A stretch of DNA of 64,000 nucleotides from Rubrivivax sp. GTDB lineage: Bacteria > Pseudomonadota > Gammaproteobacteria > Burkholderiales > Burkholderiaceae_C. Below are positions 18,935 to 27,816 of the stretch, in pieces. Below the pieces are notes generated by a model that was not told where the DNA came from, ran no database searches, and saw only the letters and a program-made list of their open reading frames with translations. The stretch is from positions 1 through 64,000 of the forward strand of contig JAIXSE010000015.1 in assembly GCA_027484825.1 (NCBI GenBank), in the 5' to 3' direction. Made by a program: the position numbers and the translations under genes. The first letter of the stretch is position 1. Every line of letters starts with the position of its first letter.

Positions 18935-20146
18935 ATGGCCGATATCTTCCGCCTGGAACTGCTGCCAGCCCTGCATGGCGACTGTCTGCTGCTGAGCTAT
19001 GGCGACGCGGACCATCCGCACCGCGTGCTGATCGACGGCGGCCCCATCGGCGCGTATCCGGCGCTCTCGCGTCGCCTGCAGGCGCTGCCCGCTGACGAGC
19101 GGGCCTTCGAGCTGCTGGTCATCACCCACGTGGATGCCGACCATATCGAAGGCTGCCTCAAGCTGCTGAACCATCCGGAACTGGCCACCTTCAAGGACAT
19201 CTGGTTCAACGGCTGGCCGCATGTGGGGCAGCCCCTGACCGAGCCGGTGGGCACCGACTACGCCCTCGGGGCCTCACCGCCGCCGGGCCAGCGCAGTGCC
19301 ATGCAGGGCATGGAGATCAGCGTCCGCATCGACGACCGGTCCTGGAATGCGGCCTTTCGCGGTGCCCCGGTGTTTGTGCCCGCTGCCGGGCCCCTGCCGG
19401 TGCGAGAGCTGCCGGGGGGCTTGCGGCTGACGCTGCTGTCGCCGCGGAAGGTAGACCTGGAAAAGCTGCGCTCCGCCTATCTCAAGGCGCTGGAAGCCGC
19501 GCAGATCGCGCCGGAGGATGAGGTGGCGCTCTCCAAGCGCCTGGACATGAAGGCCGCCTTTCGGGGCGTCACCGCGCGCCTGCGTCCCGGGCTGGAACAG
19601 ATCCTGGACAGCGCGGCTCTGGCGACCGGCCCGATGGACAAGGCCGTCGCGAATGGGTCGAGCATTGCCCTGGTGGCGGAATATCAGGGCCGCCGGGTGG
19701 CGCTGCTGGGGGATGCCCATGCGCCGACCCTGACCGCCTCGCTGGCGCGCTTCGCTTCCGGCTCGCGGAAGGAGCCACGGGTGCGCTTTGACGCGATCAA
19801 GCTGGCCCACCACGGCTCAGCCGGCAATCTGGACGAGCCCCTGCTGGACCGGGTGGACTGCGACACCTGGCTGATCTCGACCAACGGCCAGCTGTTCAGC
19901 CACCCCGATGCAGCGGCCCTGCATGCCATCGTGCGGCGCAAGCCGGGCGCGCGACTGGTCTTCAACTACCGCTCCGAGTTCACCGCCCCCTGGGACGACC
20001 CGCAGCTCCGGGAGGCCCATGGCCACACGGCCCTCTATCCGGACGACGCGGACAGCGACGGTGACGGCATCAGCGACGGGGCCAGTGACGGGGTGGTGAT
20101 GGACCTGCTGACCGGCGTCCCCGTCAGGCGCGAAACTCGGGTGTGA
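18935..20146 (+). CDS. Metallo-beta-lactamase-fold hydrolase, ComEC/Rec2-like
   Basis: 403 residues from ATG at 18935; an in-frame GTG at 18923 overlaps the patatin stop and is an alternative. Fold marks: MADIFRLELLPALHGDCLLLSY, VLIDGG (31-36), metal-binding THVDADHIEG (64-73; HxDxDH in place of HxHxDH), LLGDAHAPTL, LAHHGSAGN and WLISTNGQLFSHPDAAAL. These are the blocks of the ComEC-type MBL domain, here as a free-standing soluble protein with a large middle insertion. The C-terminus carries DADSDGDGISDGASDG, a thrombospondin-3-like calcium-binding signature. It is coupled to the patatin gene. Its last 23 bases overlap the 3' end of the CHAT gene on the other strand. Confidence 0.88.
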   Translation: MADIFRLELLPALHGDCLLLSYGDADHPHRVLIDGGPIGAYPALSRRLQALPADERAFELLVITHVDADHIEGCLKLLNHPELATFKDIWFNGWPHVGQPLTEPVGTDYALGASPPPGQRSAMQGMEISVRIDDRSWNAAFRGAPVFVPAAGPLPVRELPGGLRLTLLSPRKVDLEKLRSAYLKALEAAQIAPEDEVALSKRLDMKAAFRGVTARLRPGLEQILDSAALATGPMDKAVANGSSIALVAEYQGRRVALLGDAHAPTLTASLARFASGSRKEPRVRFDAIKLAHHGSAGNLDEPLLDRVDCDTWLISTNGQLFSHPDAAALHAIVRRKPGARLVFNYRSEFTAPWDDPQLREAHGHTALYPDDADSDGDGISDGASDGVVMDLLTGVPVRRETRV

Positions 20147-21683
20147 CCAGCATCGCGGAGGCCCAGGCGTTGTCGCGCTCGCCGAAGCGCCGATAGATGC
20201 GCCGCCGCGCGTGACCGAACGCTGCCCCTAGCGACTGGCTGCGCAGCAGCATCTGATAGAACTGCCGCGCCTGGATGGCCGCCGTGCGGTCGTTGACGCG
20301 GCAGCGGTAGCCCAGCACCGCATGGATGCCGGACCCGGCCGCCAGCGACGCAAAGCCGGAGTTGCCACTCTCGCAACTGCTCAGGTAGACAAAGCGCGCC
20401 GAGCGCATGTAGCTCACCACATCGCCAAAATCGATGCACTCCGGCGCGTCCGGCGGACCGACGAACAGGAAGCCGGTGCCGCCATTCTGCTGGGCCCCCA
20501 GCGGCTGATAGTAGGTGTGGCCGGCAAAGTGGATCAGGTCCCAGCCGCCGGAGCGCAGCGCGTCCTCCAGCATGCCGCGGCTCACCGGCTCGGTTCTCTG
20601 GAAGTCGAATCCTCCCGGTGTCTTGGGGTCGGTCATGCCCAGCACCTTGACATTGCCCGGCAGAAACAGCGGTTGCCCGGTCCGCGGCGAGACCGTGGTG
20701 AGCAGACGCAGCACCCGATTGCATTCGATGCCGACCAGCGTGAGTGGGTCCAGCTTGGTCATGCCGCCGACCAGCTTGTCGCTGAAGACGGTGCCGTTCG
20801 TGTCGGCGCAGATCAGCAGGGCGCGCCGGGCCGCCGGCGGGCCGGAAAACAGGTCGGCTGCGCTGTCGGCATCGGGCCCCTGCAGGCGGCGGGCCACCGA
20901 CGACGCCCGCGCCAGCCAGGGTTCGGGCAGCGGCGACGGATCAAAGACCGATTCGAGCATCAAGGGATAGCAGTCCGCCGCCACATCGAAGATGAGATGT
21001 TCCGGCAGGTTTTTGCCCGCCGTGCCCAATTGCTCCACCGCCATCGCGTGTGCCATTCGTCGCTGCAGTTCAAACGGCGGGTTGTCCTCGCACAGTGCGG
21101 TGCGGATGCTCTTGCCGATGTCGGAGAACGCCGAATACCAATCCGGCCGCATCAGGTTGGTGACCCAGAGACTGGAGGCGGCGGAGCTGATGGCCAGCGG
21201 CCCGTCGCCCCGGAAGTTGAAGCCCACGCCCCGCATGACGAAGCTCCAGTCACGAGGCCGGGCGGTGATGCGGATCTGCAAGGCCGGGTCCACGACGTGA
21301 TCGGGACTCAGCAGATCCAAGGCGAAGGCGCCCGCCGATCCGGGATCGGCGTAGGGGGACAGGTCCTTCACACGCGCGCATTCGCGGATCAGGTCCGAGG
21401 TCAGCGCCGGGGCCAGCAGCATCATCGGCACCGCGGTCAGCAGCCGGGCATCGCGACACAGCTGCAGTCCACCCGCGTCGGTGACCACCGCGCCGGCATC
21501 GGCCGCCAGCCGGCTGCCCACGATGATGAAATCCACCCGCTGCTTCTGCAGCAACTGCAGCGCGCGTTCCGCATTGCTTTCATGTTGAACGGTGTGGACG
21601 CCGCGCTGCTGGATCTGCGTCTTGATCGCCTCGCCATGCGTTTCGACCTGCTGCCAGTTCAAGACCATCAAAAAATTAGCCAT
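20124..21683 (-). CDS. CHAT (caspase-like) protease with N-terminal receiver-like domain
   Basis: 519 residues. The C-terminal half is a CHAT peptidase: WDLIHFAGHTYY with catalytic His389 and RFVYLSSCESGNSGF with catalytic Cys437, then GIHAVLGYRCRVND and AFGHARRRIYRRFGERDNAWASAM, the typical tail. The first 125 residues have the length and strand pattern of a response-regulator receiver, but the acidic pocket, phospho-acceptor Asp and switch Lys are not preserved (MVLNW, DFIIVGSRLA, SPYADP), so it would be a pseudoreceiver. Residues 130-280 match nothing I know. ATG at 21683 overlaps the end of the sensor gene by eight bases, so the two are coupled. Likely a regulated protease; the substrate is unknown. 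Confidence 0.85.
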   Translation of the reverse strand: MANFLMVLNWQQVETHGEAIKTQIQQRGVHTVQHESNAERALQLLQKQRVDFIIVGSRLAADAGAVVTDAGGLQLCRDARLLTAVPMMLLAPALTSDLIRECARVKDLSPYADPGSAGAFALDLLSPDHVVDPALQIRITARPRDWSFVMRGVGFNFRGDGPLAISSAASSLWVTNLMRPDWYSAFSDIGKSIRTALCEDNPPFELQRRMAHAMAVEQLGTAGKNLPEHLIFDVAADCYPLMLESVFDPSPLPEPWLARASSVARRLQGPDADSAADLFSGPPAARRALLICADTNGTVFSDKLVGGMTKLDPLTLVGIECNRVLRLLTTVSPRTGQPLFLPGNVKVLGMTDPKTPGGFDFQRTEPVSRGMLEDALRSGGWDLIHFAGHTYYQPLGAQQNGGTGFLFVGPPDAPECIDFGDVVSYMRSARFVYLSSCESGNSGFASLAAGSGIHAVLGYRCRVNDRTAAIQARQFYQMLLRSQSLGAAFGHARRRIYRRFGERDNAWASAMLVTPEFRA

Positions 21684-24177
21684 GGGCCCCCCGCCGCGGA
21701 AATCCGAGCACGAACTCGGTGACATCGTCTGGCAGCGCATGCACCTTGAAGCTGCCGTTCTGGCTTTTCATCAGCCGTGTGATCAGGGGATGGGCCAGTC
21801 GGATGTCGGCTTGGGCGGCCTCCAGACTTCCGAACCGGGTGCCGCGCCGCCGCCCGGGCGGCATCTTGCCGCGCAGGCGCAGGAAGACGGTGTCGTCATC
21901 GGTCACCAGGGTCAGCACGACCCGCCCGGTCTCCGGCGCGGCTCGCAATAGCCCCGACAGCAGGCTCTCCACCGCGATATGCAGCTGGGTGTAGTCCGCC
22001 TCGATCTCCACCACCTGGTCGGCGCTCTGATGCTCCACCTTGGCCCGTTCCGCTGCGGTCAGGCCGGCGAGCAGCGCATGCAGTTCGCTGTCCAGGCGGA
22101 TGGTGCAGAGCTGGCGCGACCGGGTCCTGGCCTCGCGGTTGTACATCGCCAGCCGCGTGAAGGCATGCTTGACGCGGCCCAGCTGCCGCAGGACGGCAAC
22201 GAAGTCGCCCATCACCGACGGTTCGGCGGATTCGGTGCGGCCGCCAGAGGCCTTTGCTGCGGCTTCGATCTTTCTCTCGAACCATCCCATGGCCAGGCTC
22301 AAAGGGGCCTGTGTTTCCACCGCCAGCTCATAGGCGGTTTCTTCCAGGAACTCCAGTTGCACCGACCGCCGGATCGGTGCCAGGTCGCGGGCGACGAAGA
22401 CATGGCCGCCCAGTCGCTCCGGGAAGTCCCGTCGCGTGACGAAGACCGATTTGGCCGGCGTCTCCATGGACGCGGCGTCGCTGCCCTGTGAATCCGCCCC
22501 TTGCGGCCGATAGGACGCGGCATCCGCTGCTTGCGCCGCACCTGAGCGCACCACCAGCTCGCCGATGCGTTCGCCGGCTTCGGTGCCATTGAGCAAGGCC
22601 TCCAGCGGCCGGGGATCCTCGAATTGATCGAGCAGGTTCTTGCCGATGAGATCCGCCCGGGTGCAGTCGAACAGCATCTCCGCGGCACGGTTGACGCGGC
22701 GGATGCGCAGCCGGGCGTCAGTCGCAATGATCGGGTCCGATGCGTTGTCCACGCATTCGGAGAGCAGCGTAAGGTCGCTGATGCGCTCCATGGCGCCGGC
22801 CACCTCGTGGGCAATGTCGGTGAGTTGCCGCACATGCTCGCGGGAGAAGGCGCTGATGCGGGGATCGTCGACGTTGATGATGAAGCGTACCCGCTCCCCG
22901 TCCGAGAAGACGATGGGCACGGCCAGTTCGGAGCGCACAGGTTCGTCGCTGGCCGCCAGGTAATCCGGATCCTGGGTGACGTCCGGCACCTTCTGGGACT
23001 GCATCGTGCGCACCACCCGGCCCAGCACGCCCTCGTCAAAGCGCTGGTGGTAGTCGCCCCAGGACACACCCGTGTCCTGCCCCAGACCGTCCTCGCCGCG
23101 GCGCACCGAGGCCACCTGCACGATGGTCTCGCGGGCACTGTCGATGCGGAACAGGGACACCCGGCTCCAGTCAAAGATCTCCACCAGCGCATCGGCCAGG
23201 CAACTGCAGGCGCCCTGGATATCGGTGCAGCGGTTGAGGTCCCGGAACATGCGAAGTTGCCGCTGGGTGCGCGCGCGCTCCGAAAAGTCCAGGCTGCACA
23301 AAACGGCCTCGACCAGCGGCAGCTGATTGAACTGCGCCAGATGGGACTCGTCGTAGGCCTGGGGCGTGCGGCTGAGCAGGGTCATGATGGCGACCGTCCG
23401 CTTGCGCGTGCCCTCGCCCCGCGTGATGCGGCGCCACATGCTGGTCTTGAGCTTCATCGCCGACATCTGCCGGCAGATCGGCTCATCCGCCATGCTGGAC
23501 CACGGCGGATTGTTCATGACGGTCTCGAAGTCATGCACGCCGCCATCGGTACCTTCCATGAAGGCGCGCTGGTCGGCATCCAGCTCATACCAGGCCCTGG
23601 GCACCTGCTGCTCGAAGGGCGGGTGGTTGAAGACGATCTCGGACTCCCAGGCGGTGCTGTCCTCGACGACGCGGGAGACGAACATCAAGTCGAAGGGCAG
23701 TTCGCGGCGCAGCGCTTCGGCCACCAGCGGCAGCAGGGCGGCATCGCCGGCATGCCGCAGGGTGATCGCACGCAGGTCGTCGCTGAGGGCCTGGTGCTGC
23801 AGGCTGCGGAAAAAGCCGAGCGAGCCGACCACCCCATCATGTTCATCGATCAGGGGCAGGCCCGTCACTTCGACGGCCACCTGCCGGGCCGGATCGTCCT
23901 GGCGCGTGAGGGTGACCCGGTAGGCCCCGAGTTCCCCTTGCCGACGGCTGCGGGTCTCTTCCTCCAGCACGCGGCCAGCCTCGCCGGCGAACACCTGGTC
24001 CAGACGCAGATCCTGGACGCGGCTCACCCCGCACATCGCCAGGGCGGCGCTGTTGGCATAAACGATGTGGTTGGCCATGTCCCGCTCGATGACGGCAATG
24101 CGGGAGCGGTCGAAGACGTCGCGTCTCATCGGCCCCCATGCCTTGGAGCGGGCCGTTTCGCGGGCAGGGTTGTCCAT
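21676..24177 (-). CDS. PAS/GAF multi-sensor protein with degenerate histidine-kinase C-terminus
   Basis: 833 residues, soluble. Order: PAS (about 25-125), GAF-like (about 145-300), second GAF (about 325-465), PAS (about 475-590, with a Ser/Ala-rich insertion), then a kinase-like region (605-830). That region keeps the outline of DHp and HATPase domains but not the chemistry. VETQAPL (620-626) stands where HELRTPL would be, so the phospho-acceptor His is Val. The N-box Asn is replaced (ESLLSGLLRAA, Ser near 741). RLRGKMPPG stands in place of the DxGxG box. It reads as a pseudokinase that senses and signals by contact. SD GGGAGGA precedes the ATG. Gene order and overlap make the CHAT protein its partner. 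Confidence 0.82.
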   Translation of the reverse strand: MDNPARETARSKAWGPMRRDVFDRSRIAVIERDMANHIVYANSAALAMCGVSRVQDLRLDQVFAGEAGRVLEEETRSRRQGELGAYRVTLTRQDDPARQVAVEVTGLPLIDEHDGVVGSLGFFRSLQHQALSDDLRAITLRHAGDAALLPLVAEALRRELPFDLMFVSRVVEDSTAWESEIVFNHPPFEQQVPRAWYELDADQRAFMEGTDGGVHDFETVMNNPPWSSMADEPICRQMSAMKLKTSMWRRITRGEGTRKRTVAIMTLLSRTPQAYDESHLAQFNQLPLVEAVLCSLDFSERARTQRQLRMFRDLNRCTDIQGACSCLADALVEIFDWSRVSLFRIDSARETIVQVASVRRGEDGLGQDTGVSWGDYHQRFDEGVLGRVVRTMQSQKVPDVTQDPDYLAASDEPVRSELAVPIVFSDGERVRFIINVDDPRISAFSREHVRQLTDIAHEVAGAMERISDLTLLSECVDNASDPIIATDARLRIRRVNRAAEMLFDCTRADLIGKNLLDQFEDPRPLEALLNGTEAGERIGELVVRSGAAQAADAASYRPQGADSQGSDAASMETPAKSVFVTRRDFPERLGGHVFVARDLAPIRRSVQLEFLEETAYELAVETQAPLSLAMGWFERKIEAAAKASGGRTESAEPSVMGDFVAVLRQLGRVKHAFTRLAMYNREARTRSRQLCTIRLDSELHALLAGLTAAERAKVEHQSADQVVEIEADYTQLHIAVESLLSGLLRAAPETGRVVLTLVTDDDTVFLRLRGKMPPGRRRGTRFGSLEAAQADIRLAHPLITRLMKSQNGSFKVHALPDDVTEFVLGFPRRGAHG

Positions 24178-24328
24178 GGAGTCCTCCCAGGCGACGGGCG
24201 CCAGCGTTCGATGTACGGTCTGCGCGCAGGCTACGCCTTTTGGCGGCGTCGCGCTTCCGACAAGCTAGGGAGGTGCCAGGGGACTCATCCACGTGCCAAG
24301 CAGGGTCTTGGCGGCCTTCTGCCGGATC

Positions 24329-24820
24329 TCAGACGATCTTCATCTCGCCGGTCCGCCAGTCCGACAACCAGTGAAGTCCGTTCAGCTCACCATAAGCCAG
24401 CGGCCTTCCGTCCGGCTCACTCAGGGCGGACACATACCGCAGGGGAAACGGCTCGGGCGCAATGGCCTTCAACGCCTGATGGAAGCGGGCGGCTTCGGCA
24501 CGCGAGGGCTTCAGGGCCCCGTTGAAGAATCCCACCGATCCACCGTCCGACCACAGCCGCGGCTGATGACCGGCCAGCGTGTCCCCGGCTTGCAGCGTCA
24601 CCGCCCCGAAACGGACCCTTCCATTGGGGAAGAAGAACACCGCCTGCACATGGACCGGCTCGTCATTGGCGACGGACTCGTTCGGCCCCAAGGGTCGCAC
24701 CGTGCATTCATCCTGATCGTCGTCGGACTCCTCGCCACTCGCATAGATCCAGCGCGGGTATTGGTCGAAATCGCTGGCGGTGAGTTGCCCCACCTGTTTT
24801 CGGATGCTTGGTGTGTTCAT
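24329..24820 (-). CDS. Small acidic protein of unknown function
   Basis: 163 residues from ATG at 24820, soluble, no signal peptide. An acidic cluster (SGEESDDDQDECTV) occurs near residue 40. The rest alternates short hydrophobic strands (PVHVQAVFFFPNGRVRFGAV, SVGFFNGALKP, LAYGELNGLHWLSDWRTGEM), suggesting a compact beta-rich fold. I do not recognise the family. It lies 151 bases upstream of the multi-sensor gene on the same strand, and both sit between sppA's terminator and the CHAT gene, so it may be the first gene of that operon. Confidence 0.65.
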   Translation of the reverse strand: MNTPSIRKQVGQLTASDFDQYPRWIYASGEESDDDQDECTVRPLGPNESVANDEPVHVQAVFFFPNGRVRFGAVTLQAGDTLAGHQPRLWSDGGSVGFFNGALKPSRAEAARFHQALKAIAPEPFPLRYVSALSEPDGRPLAYGELNGLHWLSDWRTGEMKIV

Positions 24821-24835
24821 GTTGGAATGGGCAGC

Positions 24836-24872
24836 AAAAAGCCCGCGAGATGATGGGGCATCGTCGCGGGCT
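24836..24872 (-). terminator. Intrinsic terminator downstream of sppA
   Basis: AGCCCGCGA (24840-24848) pairs with TCGCGGGCT (24864-24872). On the minus strand the stem is followed by five T (24840-24836). It separates sppA from the orphan/sensor/CHAT genes. Confidence 0.8.
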
Positions 24873-24926
24873 TCGGGATGGGAAGGGCCGGGCAGGCGCT
24901 CGGCCCGTTTGATCAACTGGGTCCGC

Positions 24927-26804
24927 TCAGGGCGCCAGGCACAGGCAATGCACGATCGACTTCACCGGCGCGCGGGTGCCCCCGGCCTTGGTGTCCGGCT
25001 GCGCCTGCTCGGCCAGCCAGGTGATGTCGGTCTGTGCTTCCTTCAGCGGTGCCGGCAGTTGCGGCACGCCGCCCAGTGCACGCAGCATTTCCGCGCGCAC
25101 CGTCGGCGCCGCCGATTCGGTCAGGCCCGACACCAGGCGCTCGAAGGTGCTGCGTTCCGCCTCCACATACTTCACCGAGGGCGCATCCCCCAGGTTGGCC
25201 CGCTTGGCCGCGCTGGCCACGGCGTCCTTGAGCAGGCCCATCTTGTCCACCAGACCACGCTCCAGCGCCTGGGACCCGGTCCACACACGGCCCTGGCCCA
25301 CAGCGTCGATCTGCGCGGCGCTCTTCTTGCGTGCCGTCGCTGCGCGCCCGGTGAACTCGGCATAGGTGTGCTCGATGGACGACTGCACCACCGCCGCCAT
25401 GCGCGGGTCCAGCGGACGACGCGGATCGTACGCCCCGGCCAGCCAGGTGGTGGTGTAGCCACCGGTATGGATGGACAGCTTGTCCATCAGCTTCTCGCCG
25501 GTGGGCAGCATGCCCACGACACCGATGGAGCCGGTGATGGTGGACGGGTCCGCAATCACTTCGTCCGAGGACAGCGAGATCCAGTAGCCACCCGACGCCG
25601 CCACACCGCCCATGGACACCACCACCGGCTTGCCGACCGCGCGGGTCAGTTCCAGTTCGCGGCGCACGAGCTCAGACGCGAAGGCGCTGCCGCCCGGCGA
25701 ATTCACCCGCAGCACCACCGCCTTGATCCGGTCGTCCTGACGGGCCTGGCGGATCAGCGCGGAGGTGGAATCGCCCCCGATGCGACCCGGTGCGGCCTGG
25801 CCGTCCACGATCTCCCCTTCGGCCACGATGATGCCCACCTGGCCTTCCGGCTTGGGCAGCTTGGGCGGAAGCTGAGCGGCATAGGCGCCCAAGGAAATGG
25901 CGCGCAGTTGCTTGTCGTCCTTGGTGCCGCGCTGCTCCAGCAGCTGGTCCACCTGGTCACGGGTCTTGAGGCCGTCCACCAGCTTTTCCTGCAGCACCAG
26001 CTTGGCGGTGTCGCCGTTCACAGCGGCCAGGCGCTGCGGCAGCTCTTCGATGGCCTTGGCAATCGCGCCCTTCTCCAGCTTGCGCGCCTGCTCGACATCC
26101 ATCTGATAGCGCGCCCAGAGCTCGTCATACAGATAGCTCTCGGCTTCCATCGACGCCTGCGACGGCGCATTGGCGAAGTAAGGCTCGGCGAAGTTCTTGT
26201 AGGTGCCCACCCGCATCACGTTGGCAGAGATGCCCACACGGTCCAGCGCATCCTTGTAGTAGTTGCGATAGCGACCGTAGCCTTCAATCATCACCGTGCC
26301 CATCGGGTGCACATACACCTCGTTGGCCTGCGCGGCGAGGTAGTAGCTGCGCTGGTCATAGCTGTTGGCAAAGGCCACCACCGGCTTCTTGCTTTCCTTG
26401 AAGCGGGTGAGCGCGGCCTGCAGCTCATGCAGCGTGGCGGGCGAGGCGCTGCCCATGCGGTTCAGGTCCATGAAGACCTGTACGATCTTGTCGTCCTTGG
26501 CGGCGGCGTCCAGCACGGCCAGCAGGTCGCGCAGACGGGTCTGGGCACGGCTCTCTCCCTGCAGCTGCGCCATGGCCTGGTCGCGCGCGGAACCGGAGAA
26601 CTGCTCCACCACATCGCCCTGGATGTCCAGCACCAGCGTGGTCTGGGGCTGCAGCGTCTTGCCCTTGGAGAAGATCGCCCACAGCAAGGCGATCAGCACG
26701 ATCAGGAACAGCAGATTCAGCACCGCACGGCGCGTGCCATCCAGCAGCCACCAGGCGCCCCGGAAGACCCGACCGATCGGCGAAAACACGGCTTTCAACC
26801 CCAT
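24927..26804 (-). CDS. sppA: Signal peptide peptidase SppA, 67K type
   Basis: Inner-membrane serine-lysine protease (family S49) that degrades released signal peptides. 625 residues, the duplicated long form. One N-terminal membrane anchor (about 28-46, LLFLIVLIALLWAIF) is followed by two S49 repeats. The general-base Lys203 is in MRVGTYKNFAEPY of the first repeat and the nucleophile Ser404 in GGVAASGGYWIS of the second, as in E. coli SppA. VLRVNSPGGSAFASE and STITGSIGVVGM are further family marks. It is followed by a strong intrinsic terminator, so it is probably monocistronic. Confidence 0.95.
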   Translation of the reverse strand: MGLKAVFSPIGRVFRGAWWLLDGTRRAVLNLLFLIVLIALLWAIFSKGKTLQPQTTLVLDIQGDVVEQFSGSARDQAMAQLQGESRAQTRLRDLLAVLDAAAKDDKIVQVFMDLNRMGSASPATLHELQAALTRFKESKKPVVAFANSYDQRSYYLAAQANEVYVHPMGTVMIEGYGRYRNYYKDALDRVGISANVMRVGTYKNFAEPYFANAPSQASMEAESYLYDELWARYQMDVEQARKLEKGAIAKAIEELPQRLAAVNGDTAKLVLQEKLVDGLKTRDQVDQLLEQRGTKDDKQLRAISLGAYAAQLPPKLPKPEGQVGIIVAEGEIVDGQAAPGRIGGDSTSALIRQARQDDRIKAVVLRVNSPGGSAFASELVRRELELTRAVGKPVVVSMGGVAASGGYWISLSSDEVIADPSTITGSIGVVGMLPTGEKLMDKLSIHTGGYTTTWLAGAYDPRRPLDPRMAAVVQSSIEHTYAEFTGRAATARKKSAAQIDAVGQGRVWTGSQALERGLVDKMGLLKDAVASAAKRANLGDAPSVKYVEAERSTFERLVSGLTESAAPTVRAEMLRALGGVPQLPAPLKEAQTDITWLAEQAQPDTKAGGTRAPVKSIVHCLCLAP

Positions 26805-26884
26805 TCAATCCTCCCTCAAGATGACGCGCCTGCACGAAGGCGCACCCGGTCGATTGTGGACCCAGAATGCCTCGGGGGAATAGC

Positions 26885-26932
26885 CATGCCACAGGTCATG
26901 CCACAGGTCCTGCAACGGGTCCTGCCACAGCG
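26885..26932. repeat. Four 12-bp tandem units upstream of sppA
   Basis: CATGCCACAGGT, CATGCCACAGGT, CCTGCAACGGGT, CCTGCCACAGCG: two perfect units followed by two diverged ones, in the 197-bp gap between gst and sppA. A further pair of GCGCGGATCAG units lies shortly after (about 26966-26992). No coding role is evident. Confidence 0.6.
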
Positions 26933-27001
26933 CATGACAGGGCCGGGCCACGCACCGAACCTGGGCGCGGATCAGTGCGCGGATCAGCGGCTGGATCAGC
27001 C

Positions 27002-27634
27002 TCAGGTCGCCGACGGAGGGACCGTGTCCTGGAAGCTGCTGCGGGTCATCAGCTTGTCGAAGTGGCGAGCCAGATTGGGATGGTTCGCGCGCCAGTCGAT
27101 GCTGGCGAAGCGGAAGTCCAGATAGCCCAGCGCGCAGCCCAGCGAAATGTCCGCCAGGGTGAAGTGGTTGCCGGAGCACCAGGTCTTGTCGCCCAGGCCG
27201 TGGCCCATGGCCTGCAGCGAGGCATGCACCTTGGACATCTGGCGCTGCACCCAGGCGGCACTGCGTTCAGCCTCGGTACGGCCGCTCCAGGTCTCTTCCA
27301 GACGGGCCGCCACGCAGGCGTCCAGCAGACCGTCCGCCAGGGCTTCCCAGGTGCGGACTTCGCAGCGCTCGCGGCCACGCTCCGGGATCAGCTTGCCGAC
27401 CGGGGACAGGGTGTCCACATATTCCACGATCACCCGCGAATCGAACACCGCGCCGGTGATCGAGTCCTGGCCTTCCATGACCAGGCAGGGCACCTTGCCC
27501 AGCGGATTGATCTTGAGGATGTTGTCGCTGCCCCAGACGTCCTCCAGCTCGAATTGATAGTCGAGCTTCTTTTCCGCCATGACGATGCGGACCTTGCGGA
27601 CATAGGGACTGGTGAGTGAACCGATGAGTTTCAT
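27002..27634 (-). CDS. Glutathione S-transferase family protein
   Basis: Soluble protein of 210 residues from ATG at 27634. The thioredoxin-fold N-terminal half (MKLIGSLTSPYVRKVRIVMAEK) contains the cis-Pro block GKVPCLVMEGQDSITGAVFDSRVIVEYVD that binds glutathione. The helical C-terminal half has the N-capping box FTLADISLGCALGYLDFR. The N-terminal SLTSPYVRKVR resembles the YibF/YfcF-like group (Ser near residue 9 as possible catalytic residue). Substrate unknown. It has its own ATG with the short AT-rich leader at 27635-27680. Confidence 0.9.
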   Translation of the reverse strand: MKLIGSLTSPYVRKVRIVMAEKKLDYQFELEDVWGSDNILKINPLGKVPCLVMEGQDSITGAVFDSRVIVEYVDTLSPVGKLIPERGRERCEVRTWEALADGLLDACVAARLEETWSGRTEAERSAAWVQRQMSKVHASLQAMGHGLGDKTWCSGNHFTLADISLGCALGYLDFRFASIDWRANHPNLARHFDKLMTRSSFQDTVPPSAT

Positions 27635-27816
27635 TCGTATCCGGACCAACAACCTCGGGATGCTGCGGATGATTCTAGCGATTCGCTTCCCCGGACTGAG
27701 GCCCCGAAACAACGCCGGGCATGCACCCATTTAGGTGGCTTGTCCCTATCTCCAGCGGGATGGACACTCCCGCGCCGTTCCGCCCCGTCCCTTGCTGGCG
27801 GGCATTCAGAACCGGC

